A DNA stretch of 5,551 nt from NCBI GenBank assembly GCA_946482165.1, contig CAMLQS010000339.1, positions 1-5,551 on the forward strand, written 5' to 3'. Numbering within the stretch: the stretch's first letter is position 1; each line of letters begins with the position of its first letter. The DNA is from an uncultured Verrucomicrobiota bacterium. Lineage in GTDB: Bacteria; Verrucomicrobiota; Verrucomicrobiae; Opitutales; Opitutaceae. The notes beneath the pieces are model-generated. The model had not been told where the DNA came from, did not search any database, and worked only from the letters and a program-made list of their open reading frames with translations. Both the position numbers and the translations under genes were made by a program. This document shows positions 1-5,551 of this stretch, piece by piece.

Positions 1-1126
1 GGAGGCCGAAGGGCTCGGGGTGGCCGGCGGCGGCGCGCTTGGCGCCCCAGGTGGAGGTGACGGAGCCGTTGGCCCACTCGATGAGGTCGAGCACGTCCTG
101 AATGTAGGCGGGCATCTGGTCGAGGGGCAGGCACTCCTGGCCGATGCCGTATTTGCGGGTGAAGCGGGCGTCGGTGTTTTGGCAGGAGACGCCGGCGGCG
201 ACGACGGGGATGGGCTTGGCGCCGATGTCTTCGCAGAATTGGAAATACTCGAAGTAGCCGAGGCCGACGGTCTGGTGGTATTTCCAGATGTTGCGCTGGC
301 CCTTGCGCTGCTCGACGGGGCCGACGGTGTCCTTCCAGTTGTAGAAATTGTCGAGGCCGTCGCCGTGGACGAGGCAGCCGCCGGGGAAGCGCATGAACTT
401 CGGCTTCAGGTCGGCGATGGTCTGGGCGAGGTCGGCGCGGAGGCCATTGGGGCGGTTGCGAAAAGTTTTTTCTGGGAAGAGAGAAATCTGGTCGAGGGCG
501 AGCCGGCCGAAACCGGAGCTCGACACGACGAGGCGGGCCTCGGGGTCGGTGGCTTTGGCGGCGATGCAGGCGGTGTATTTGGCCCACGATCCGGTCGGCG
601 CGGGGAGGACGGCTTCGCCGAGGAGAGCGCCGGTTTTGCTTTCGAGGCGGACGTTGACGGGCCGGCTGGCGCCGGAGACACGGCGGGCGAAGACGGAGAA
701 GTCGTAGTTTTCGCCGGCCTTGACGGGGATGCCGTCGAAGCCCTCGTTGCGCAGGCCGACCTGGCCGTGGGGCGAGAGCATGGTGAGCACGGCGTAGTGG
801 GCCGTGTTGGCATGGAGGGGGCGGTCGAACTCGGCGGTAAGCGTGCCTTTGGCGTCGTCGAGGAGAACGGCCTGCCAGGAGGTGAGCGGGTGCCAATCGG
901 GGTTGTCGGCGGCGGAGTATTCGAAGTCGCGGTTCTGCACGAGCTCGGCGTAGAGGCCGCCGTCGGCGGCGTGGCTGAGGTCCTCGAAGAAGATGCCGAC
1001 AAGGTCGGGGCTGATGGCTTTGCCGGCGGCGGCGGTATCGATCGTCAGCGTGATCGGTTGGGCGAACGCGGAGGCGGACAAGGAGCCGAGGAGGGCCAGG
1101 GCGGCGAGGCGGGAGCGTAGGGTCAT
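1..1126 (-). CDS. GH51 alpha-L-arabinofuranosidase, exported, 3' end cut by window edge
   Basis: Predicted to release terminal alpha-L-arabinofuranose from arabinan, arabinoxylan or similar side chains (family activity EC 3.2.1.55). The first 375 residues are visible with no stop. Residues 1-22 form a Sec signal peptide with likely cleavage at AFA|QP. The family-typical N-terminal strand follows at residues 44-70 (GIFFEDLSHAADGGLYAEL, then NRDFEY). Residues about 75-220 form a beta-rich insertion resembling a CBM4/9-type carbohydrate-binding module. The catalytic barrel begins near 228 and carries MRFPGGCLVHGD (245-256) and NFYNWKDTVGP (260-270). The acid/base Glu (in the GNE motif) and the nucleophile Glu lie past the edge, so catalysis cannot be checked here. 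Such proteins usually run to roughly 600-700 aa. The ATG at 1126 is chosen because it directly starts the signal peptide; no Shine-Dalgarno sequence precedes it. It starts 50 bp after the beta-L-arabinofuranosidase gene and is the last gene of the run seen here. Family assignment is firm; the exact substrate is not. Confidence 0.93.
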   Translation of the reverse strand, partial: MTLRSRLAALALLGSLSASAFAQPITLTIDTAAAGKAISPDLVGIFFEDLSHAADGGLYAELVQNRDFEYSAADNPDWHPLTSWQAVLLDDAKGTLTAEFDRPLHANTAHYAVLTMLSPHGQVGLRNEGFDGIPVKAGENYDFSVFARRVSGASRPVNVRLESKTGALLGEAVLPAPTGSWAKYTACIAAKATDPEARLVVSSSGFGRLALDQISLFPEKTFRNRPNGLRADLAQTIADLKPKFMRFPGGCLVHGDGLDNFYNWKDTVGPVEQRKGQRNIWKYHQTVGLGYFEYFQFCEDIGAKPIPVVAAGVSCQNTDARFTRKYGIGQECLPLDQMPAYIQDVLDLIEWANGSVTSTWGAKRAAAGHPEPFGL

Positions 1127-1176
1127 GGGCGGAGCGGTGGCGCGGGTGGCGGCGTGGTGCGGAAGTGGGCGCGAGC

Positions 1177-3597
1177 TCAGGGAGCGACGCCTTCCTTCCA
1201 CTGGGCCTCGGTGACGGCGGAGGCCTCGACGATGCGGAGGCCGAAGGTGCCGGAGCGGCCGGCGGAGGCGACGAAGCGCACGGTGACCTCGCGTTTTCCG
1301 CGGGTGAGCTCGGGCGGGATGGCGTAGGCGGCCTCGAAGAATCCCTCGCGTTTGCCGGGGCGCAGGGTCGCGGGGATGCGGTGTCCGTCCACCCAAAGCT
1401 CGTGGGTGCGGCCGCGGTCGGTGCCCCCGTGTTCGGTGACGAGGGCGACGGGTTTGTCGGGGCTGACGGCCATGCGGTAGGAGAACCAGCCACCGGGGAG
1501 GGCGTCGCGCCACTTGCGGTTGCGGTGGTCGCCGGTCTCGCTCTTGTCGGAGGCGAACTTGTGCTCGACCTCGGATTGTTGGAAGCCGGGTTCGACGCGG
1601 TCGATGGTGGCGGCTTCGAGGGCGACGCGGGCGGCCTCGGCGGCGCGGACCTCGGCCTCGCGCGCGGCCCACTCGGCGGGCGTGTGGAACGGGAAGTAGG
1701 CGGCGTAGTGCCCCCGGTAAACGCGGTGGAAGGGCCTGAGGAGGTAATCGGGCCGGAGCGTGTCGGAGGCGCGGAAGGCGCCGTAGCCGGAGCCGGGCTC
1801 GGGACGGAGCGAGGCGATGAGTGCGGCGGTGTCGGCGGCGACGAGGACGGGCGGCACGGTGTCCACGCGGCCGGGGGACTTGAGGTGGTCGCCGTAGCGG
1901 CGGTCGGCGGGGTCGTTTTTCTCGTCGGCGGCCGGCACGCGGGCGACGAGCTGCATCGGGCCATACATGAGGGCGACGATCTTGCCGTCGGAATGCGGGA
2001 GGGGCTCGGTGCGCAGGGTCATAGGGAGGCGCAGCTCGATGGTGTCGCCGGCGCGCCATTCGCGTTCGAGGGTGAGGTAGGAGGAGGGCTTGGAATCGAC
2101 GGCGACGGCGCGGCCGTTGACCTTCACCTCGGGGGCGGCGCACCAGTAGGGGTGGCGGAGCTTGAGGGCGAGGCGTGCGGGGCGCTTGGCCGCGATGGCG
2201 AAGCGCACGATGTCCGACTCGGGGAAGGAGGTTTCCTGTTTCAGGGCGAAGCCGCGCTCGGGCCAGTCGAGCTGCGAGGCGAGGTAGAGGTTAACCCAAA
2301 GCGTGCTGTCGTGGTGGAAATAGGCCTGCTCGGGGTAGAGCTGGGGGTTCTCCATGCCGGTGCCGACGCAGCACCACCAGGAGTCGTGTTCGGTGGAGAA
2401 GGTCTTGTAGGCGACGTTGCCGAGGGGGAGGAAGTAGCCGAATTCGCCGGGCTGGGGGCCGATGTTGGCGAGGAGGTGGTTGATCAGGCCGCGCTCGACG
2501 AAGTCCATGTCGGCGGCGGAGGGCGCCCAGGAGAAGCGCATGCCGGCGAGCTTGATCATGTTGTAGGTGTTGCAGGTCTCGGCGTTCTGCGGGCCGAGTT
2601 TTTGCGGGAACTGCCGGGGCGGGAAAAAGTGTTCGTGGTCGCCGTGGCCGCCGTTGGCGAAGGAGCGGTGGTTGACGACGGAGTCCCAGAAGGTGTCCAC
2701 GCCGCGCAGGTCGGCGGGATCGCCGGTGAGGAGGTAGTCGCGGGCGAGGCCGACGAGCTTGGGGACCTGGGTGTTGCCGTGTTTTCCGTCGAGGATGTCG
2801 CGGCCCTGCTTGAGCGGGCCGAGGATGGCGTCGTGGTGGAAGACGGTCTCTGCGAGCTTGAGGTATTTGGGGTCGCCGGTGTCGACGGTGAGGTCGGCGA
2901 AGACCTCGTTCATGCCGCCGAACTCGGCCTTGAGGATTTCCTGGGCCTGGGCGGGGGTGAGTTTGTCGTAGATGCCGGCGAGGTAGTCGGCGAGGCGGCG
3001 TTCGACTTCAAGGGCCTGTTTGTTGCCGGTATGGCGGTAGGCGTCGCGCAGGCCGGCGAAGACCTTGTGCAAGGTGTAGTTGGGCACCCATTCGCCGTTG
3101 AGGTTGAAGCCGGAGGCCTTGATTTGTCCGGCGCGCAGTTCCTCGTAGATGCGTTTGTTTACGGGAAGGACGTAGCCGTCGCCGTTGGCCTGCTGGCAGG
3201 CGGCGAGTTCGGAGACGATGTAATCCACGCGCTGCTTGGCGCCGAGTTTCACGCCGGGTTCGCCGGAGGCGGCGTGGAGGGCGGCGATGGCGGAGAGGTA
3301 GTGGCCGAGGCCGTGGCCGTTGATGCCGCGGGCTTCCCAGCCGCCGTAGCGATCGGCTTTTTTGTGTAGACCGGCCTGCTCGCGAAAGCCGGCCAGGAGG
3401 CGGTCGGGCTGGATGTCGTCGAGGAGGTAACGGATGTTGACGTCGAAGCGCTCCTTGAAGGGCCCGCCGGGCAGGAGGTGGACGTGGTCGAGCGGGAAGG
3501 CTCGCGCCTGAAGTTCGACGGGGGCGGCGGCGAGGTGGCAACCGAGAGCGCCAAAGCCGAGAACCAGGACGACGAGGGAGGGCGAGAAGCGCTGCAT
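1177..3597 (-). CDS. Exported GH127/GH146-type beta-L-arabinofuranosidase (806 aa)
   Basis: Predicted to hydrolyse beta-linked L-arabinofuranose (family activity EC 3.2.1.185), as characterised GH127 and GH146 enzymes do on beta-arabino-oligosaccharides and pectic side chains. Residues 1 to about 25 are an export signal with a cysteine at 20 (ALGC), a poor lipobox, so lipoprotein status is doubtful. Residues about 30-440 are the (alpha/alpha)6 barrel, with GGWEARGINGHGLGHYLSA (85-103) and AEFGGMNEVFADL (224-236). By analogy with HypBA1 of Bifidobacterium longum, the zinc and catalytic set is E340 and C342 (AETCNTYNM), C409 and C410 (WWCCVGTGMEN) with C409 as nucleophile, and E322 (GGHGDHEHF) as likely acid/base; all are present. 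Beta-sandwich regions follow, with DGKIVALMYGP at 537-547. After an Ala/Glu/Arg-rich helical linker (about 638-663) comes a C-terminal domain like DUF6805 (QQSEVEH 673-679, WRDALPGGWFSYRM 696-709). The length and the CCVGTGMEN form favour GH146 over classic GH127. The gene is full length and intact, 60 bp after the GH43 gene and 50 bp before the GH51 gene. No Shine-Dalgarno sequence is seen. Confidence 0.92.
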   Translation of the reverse strand: MQRFSPSLVVLVLGFGALGCHLAAAPVELQARAFPLDHVHLLPGGPFKERFDVNIRYLLDDIQPDRLLAGFREQAGLHKKADRYGGWEARGINGHGLGHYLSAIAALHAASGEPGVKLGAKQRVDYIVSELAACQQANGDGYVLPVNKRIYEELRAGQIKASGFNLNGEWVPNYTLHKVFAGLRDAYRHTGNKQALEVERRLADYLAGIYDKLTPAQAQEILKAEFGGMNEVFADLTVDTGDPKYLKLAETVFHHDAILGPLKQGRDILDGKHGNTQVPKLVGLARDYLLTGDPADLRGVDTFWDSVVNHRSFANGGHGDHEHFFPPRQFPQKLGPQNAETCNTYNMIKLAGMRFSWAPSAADMDFVERGLINHLLANIGPQPGEFGYFLPLGNVAYKTFSTEHDSWWCCVGTGMENPQLYPEQAYFHHDSTLWVNLYLASQLDWPERGFALKQETSFPESDIVRFAIAAKRPARLALKLRHPYWCAAPEVKVNGRAVAVDSKPSSYLTLEREWRAGDTIELRLPMTLRTEPLPHSDGKIVALMYGPMQLVARVPAADEKNDPADRRYGDHLKSPGRVDTVPPVLVAADTAALIASLRPEPGSGYGAFRASDTLRPDYLLRPFHRVYRGHYAAYFPFHTPAEWAAREAEVRAAEAARVALEAATIDRVEPGFQQSEVEHKFASDKSETGDHRNRKWRDALPGGWFSYRMAVSPDKPVALVTEHGGTDRGRTHELWVDGHRIPATLRPGKREGFFEAAYAIPPELTRGKREVTVRFVASAGRSGTFGLRIVEASAVTEAQWKEGVAP

Positions 3598-3657
3598 AGG
3601 ATGTGGGTGGGCGCTGATGCCGGGATGGATGTGAACGAGGGGGGACGAAGGCGCGCC

Positions 3658-4629
3658 TCAACGCGAATAGGCGGCCTGGAGGCGTTCGTATTCCTCGGCG
3701 CGCAGGGGAAGGACGGAGCCCTGCTGGAAGCGAAACGGGAAGCGGGCTCCCTCGATCGGGAAGAACAGTCCGTCGGCGGGATTTCCCGCAAGAAAGGACT
3801 GGTAGCCCCTTCGGCGATCGGAGAGGAGCAGAACCCAGGCGGAGGAAGCGCCGTCGATCGACAGCGGATAGCAAGCGGGGGCCTCCAAATCGGCCTCCCC
3901 GCCCAGCGAGAACCCGGAGATCTCACGCCATGGGCCGCCTAGCCGCGGGGCGGTCTCCATGAGGATGGATCTCGACTCCTGGTCCTTCGCGAAGCGGTAG
4001 TAGGCTTGGCCTGCGTGGATCACCGCGGGGTCGCCGAAGTTGCCGGGTTTTTCGATGAATGGGACGGGGGCGTCGAAAGTGACGAAATCGCGGGTGTAGC
4101 TCGCCCAGACGCTGAGTTTCGAGAATCCGTCGGTCGAGATGGTGGAGGCCCAATAGACGAGGTAGGCCTTTTTCTCCGTATCGTAAACGGCCCCGGGAGC
4201 CCAAGCGCAGCCGCACAACTCGTGGGCGACCGGGACGAGACGCGGGGCGGACCAGTTCACCAAGTCCGACGACTCCCATATGACGATGGAACGGCTGCCG
4301 GTGCGCGTGGCCCGTTTCCAGTCGCGGTTGCGATGGATGGCGAGATTGGTGGCCAGAAGATAGAACTTCCCTCCGTCGTGGGAGCGCAGCAGGAAGGGAT
4401 CGCGCGCGCCCCCCTCCCCCACCTCGTTCACTAGCACGGGCTCGCCGCCGTTTAGGGCGGACCACTCGCGGCCGTCCGGGCTGAGCCCGAAATGGATCTG
4501 CTCCTCCTGCCGCTGCCTTTCCCCGCGATAGGTGACAAAGAGATAGCCGGCGGGCAGGGCGGCGACGGCGTCGGCCGCGACAAACAGCAGCGAGACGAGG
4601 AGGGGGAACAAGCGTGAACGGGTTTTCAT
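3658..4629 (-). CDS. Exported GH43-type five-bladed beta-propeller glycosidase (323 aa)
   Basis: A small exported propeller enzyme of the GH43 type, probably acting on arabinose- or xylose-containing oligosaccharides; the subfamily and substrate are not clear from sequence alone. Residues 1-23 are a signal peptide with likely cleavage at AVA|ALPAG. The propeller begins with GYLFVTYRGE (28-37) and EEQIHFGLS (42-50). Candidate catalytic residues are D77 in GARDPFLL (base), D200 in GNFGDPAVIH (pKa modulator) and E249 in DLEAPACYPL (acid). These are assigned by the usual GH43 order and spacing, not by alignment. The strand-turn motif CAWAPGAVYD (141-150) has Gly where Glu or Asp is common. I chose the ATG at 4629 because it starts the signal peptide directly; a TTG at 4647 would add only six residues. 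No Shine-Dalgarno sequence is visible. In a hand sample of 51 codons, 8 end in A or T, against 5 of the first 50 in the GH51 gene, so codon use differs only slightly. It is not a recent duplicate of the upstream GH43 gene. Confidence 0.82.
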   Translation of the reverse strand: MKTRSRLFPLLVSLLFVAADAVAALPAGYLFVTYRGERQRQEEQIHFGLSPDGREWSALNGGEPVLVNEVGEGGARDPFLLRSHDGGKFYLLATNLAIHRNRDWKRATRTGSRSIVIWESSDLVNWSAPRLVPVAHELCGCAWAPGAVYDTEKKAYLVYWASTISTDGFSKLSVWASYTRDFVTFDAPVPFIEKPGNFGDPAVIHAGQAYYRFAKDQESRSILMETAPRLGGPWREISGFSLGGEADLEAPACYPLSIDGASSAWVLLLSDRRRGYQSFLAGNPADGLFFPIEGARFPFRFQQGSVLPLRAEEYERLQAAYSR

Positions 4630-4676
4630 GGTGTGCCGAGGTGTCAACGGAAGGATGCGGAGAAGGGAACGCGGGG

Positions 4677-5551
4677 TCAGGGCGCGAGGCGGACGGGCCG
4701 GATGCCGGCGTGGGTGGGGGTGACACGACGGATGGAGCCGTCGGGGGCGAACTCCATGCGGTCGACGCAGACCTCGCGGTGATAGCCGGCGTCGCGGCCC
4801 ATGGCGATCCCCTTGGGGTAGTTAAAACGGTGATACACGATATACCACTCGTCGCGGCCCGGCATCTGGATGACGGAGTTGTGGCCGGTGGCGCGGATGC
4901 CGGCCGCGGGGTCCTTGGCGACCACGAGATTGTCCTTCGGGATCTCCAGCGGACCGAGGGGCGAGGCGGCCGTGGCGTAACGCACGCGATAGTTCTCGCT
5001 GCGGGTGTCGTCCTCGGACCAGAGGAAGTAGTAGCGCCCCCCGCGATGAAAGACCGTGATTCCCTCGCGGAAGGTCTTGTCGGGGGTCATGACGCGGATC
5101 GTGTCCTCCTTGATCGAGAGCATGTCGTCGGAGAGCTCGGCGACCGCCAGGTAGTTATTTCCCCAATACAGATGATATTTCCCGGTCTTCGGGTCCTGGA
5201 ACACGGCGGGGTCGATCTGCTGGCCGCCGGGCGCGCCGGGGGGGCGCTTGGCGACGACGGGGCGGCCGCTGTCCTTGAAGGGGCCGGCGGGGTCGGAAGC
5301 GACGGCGACGCCGATTTTTTGCTCGGCGCAGAAATAGTAGTAGTAGCGGTAGCCGGCGGGGGTCTACTTCTCAATGATGCAGGGGGCCCAGGCGCGGCGG
5401 TCGGCCCAGGAGACGTCGGGGCCGAGGTCGAGGATCACGCCCTCGTCTTTCCAGTCCACGAGGTTCCCGGAGGAAAAGGCGCGAAAGACCGAGCCGTTCC
5501 AGTCGGTGACGCCGTCGGTTGTGGGATAGAGGTAGAAGCGCTTGTTTTTGC
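4677..5551 (-). pseudogene. GH43 family enzyme, 5' end outside window, interrupted by in-frame amber TAG
   Basis: This is the 3' part of a GH43 propeller glycosidase, probably an arabinan- or arabinoside-active enzyme. Reading from 5549, 61 codons are open (FYLYPTTDGV, GNLVDWKDEGVILDLG, WADRRAWAPCIIEK). TAG follows at 5366-5364, and then 228 codons run in the same frame to TGA at 4679-4677. After the stop, the expected motifs continue without a frameshift: YRYYYYFCAEQKIGVAVAS, QQIDPAVFQDP (pKa-modulator Asp, residue 51 after the stop), FREGITVFHRGGRYYFLWSE (acid Glu, residue 100) and GHNSVIQ...DEWYIVYHRF (160-180). The catalytic-base Asp of the first blade lies outside the window. The break falls just after the WAPCIIEK strand, where relatives have a polar or charged residue, so one base change from AAG, CAG or GAG would explain it. 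Termination there would lose both the pKa-modulator Asp and the acid Glu. The only restarts are a GTG at 5204 and an ATG at 5123, both inside the propeller and implausible. It could instead be a sequencing error or a suppressed stop. It lies 47 bp upstream of the next gene. Confidence 0.85.
5364..5366 (-). other. In-frame amber codon (TAG) inside the GH43 gene
   Basis: The plus strand reads cta at 5364-5366, which is TAG on the coding strand, between AAG (Lys) and ACC (Thr). The frame is the same one that carries GH43 motifs on both sides, so this is a pure nonsense codon and not the result of an indel. The three natural stops visible in the window are all TGA, and this is the only in-frame TAG in any of the four genes. 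Confidence 0.95.

Larger units (their letters stand above)
1..5551 (-). other. Probable arabinoside-degradation operon, four co-directional genes
   Basis: The order of transcription is GH43 (broken), GH43, GH127/GH146, GH51. Gaps of 47, 60 and 50 bp contain no terminator-like hairpin followed by a T run and no convincing sigma-70 promoter, which supports one transcript starting beyond 5551. All four encode glycoside hydrolases; the three visible N-termini (two complete genes and the GH51) carry export signals. No SusC/SusD-like transporter, regulator or sugar-metabolism gene is present in the window, so the uptake and control parts, if any, lie outside it. Co-transcription is inferred from spacing and direction only. 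Confidence 0.75.

Noticed and set aside
406..1002. Minus-strand open frame of 198 codons in another frame of the GH51 gene
   Set aside because: Its product is rich in Ser, Pro, Thr and Ala with no domain signature, and it is wholly inside the real GH51 frame.
20..1120. Plus-strand open frame of 366 codons
   Set aside because: It is antisense to the GH51 gene, with the same low-information Gly/Ala/Val-rich composition; GH51 motifs are unmistakable on the minus strand.
1165..3369. Plus-strand open frame of 734 codons
   Set aside because: It is antisense to the GH127/GH146 gene. Its product is a monotonous Gly/Ala/Val/Glu/Asp mixture with no motifs, as expected when a GC3-rich gene is read backwards.
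3598..3657. Possible terminator or regulatory element in the largest intergenic gap
   Set aside because: Apart from a GGCGCGCC palindrome there is no stable hairpin with a T run and no repeat or operator-like symmetry in the 60 bp.
3008..3926. Minus-strand frames of 288 and 225 codons across the GH43/GH127 junction
   Set aside because: They are Arg/Pro/Ser-rich out-of-frame readings of two well-supported genes.
4630..4647. TTG start at 4647 for the second GH43 gene, and the TTGACA hexamer at 4647-4642 as a -35 promoter box
   Set aside because: The ATG at 4629 begins the signal peptide directly, and the extension adds only six uninformative residues. No TATAAT-like element lies 16-18 bp after the TTGACA; the spacing would fall inside the coding sequence.
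3923..4726. Minus-strand frame of 267 codons over the second GH43 gene
   Set aside because: It is an Arg/Pro-rich shadow of the GH43 gene in another frame, with no recognisable domain.
4677..5204. Independent short gene starting at GTG 5204 (175 aa)
   Set aside because: It would begin inside a propeller blade, without a signal peptide or the first catalytic Asp, and the same frame carries clear GH43 sequence upstream; it is the tail of the interrupted gene.
5334..5345. TAC/TAT tandem triplets close to the amber codon, as a slippage hotspot that might explain the break
   Set aside because: They encode a Tyr run usual at this point in GH43 relatives, and the break is a substitution, not an indel, so slippage does not explain it.

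Overview
The window is a compact run of four carbohydrate-active enzyme genes, all read from the minus strand, so the biological order is right to left. The DNA is very GC-rich and third codon positions are mostly G or C. All four products look like exported glycoside hydrolases for L-arabinose-containing plant polysaccharides. The combination of high GC, exported GH51, GH127/GH146 and GH43 enzymes, and no Shine-Dalgarno sequences suggests a Gram-negative polysaccharide degrader. Verrucomicrobiota (Opitutaceae-like) is my best guess. That is inference: the window holds no phylogenetic marker gene.

Layout in transcription order: (1) 5551-4677, the 3' part of a GH43 five-bladed propeller enzyme, whose reading frame is broken by an in-frame amber TAG at 5366-5364 although the protein is well conserved on both sides; (2) 4629-3658, a second, unrelated-looking GH43-type enzyme of 323 aa with a signal peptide; (3) 3597-1177, an 806-aa beta-L-arabinofuranosidase of the GH127/GH146 group with its Glu/Cys zinc site intact; (4) 1126-1, the first 375 residues of a GH51 alpha-L-arabinofuranosidase with an inserted carbohydrate-binding-like region, cut off by the window edge before its catalytic glutamates.

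The gaps between genes are only 47, 60 and 50 bp. None holds a terminator-like hairpin or a recognisable promoter, so the genes probably form one transcription unit whose promoter lies beyond 5551. Functionally the set pairs an alpha-L-arabinofuranosidase with a beta-L-arabinofuranosidase plus two GH43 propellers. This is what would be needed to strip arabinose of both anomeric configurations from pectic arabinan, rhamnogalacturonan side chains or hydroxyproline-rich glycoproteins.

The enzyme families are known. The most notable point is the lone amber codon inside the otherwise intact first GH43 gene: a fresh nonsense mutation, a sequence error, or readthrough. I see no RNA genes, mobile elements, CRISPR arrays or long repeats, and no stretch over 300 bp without a gene.
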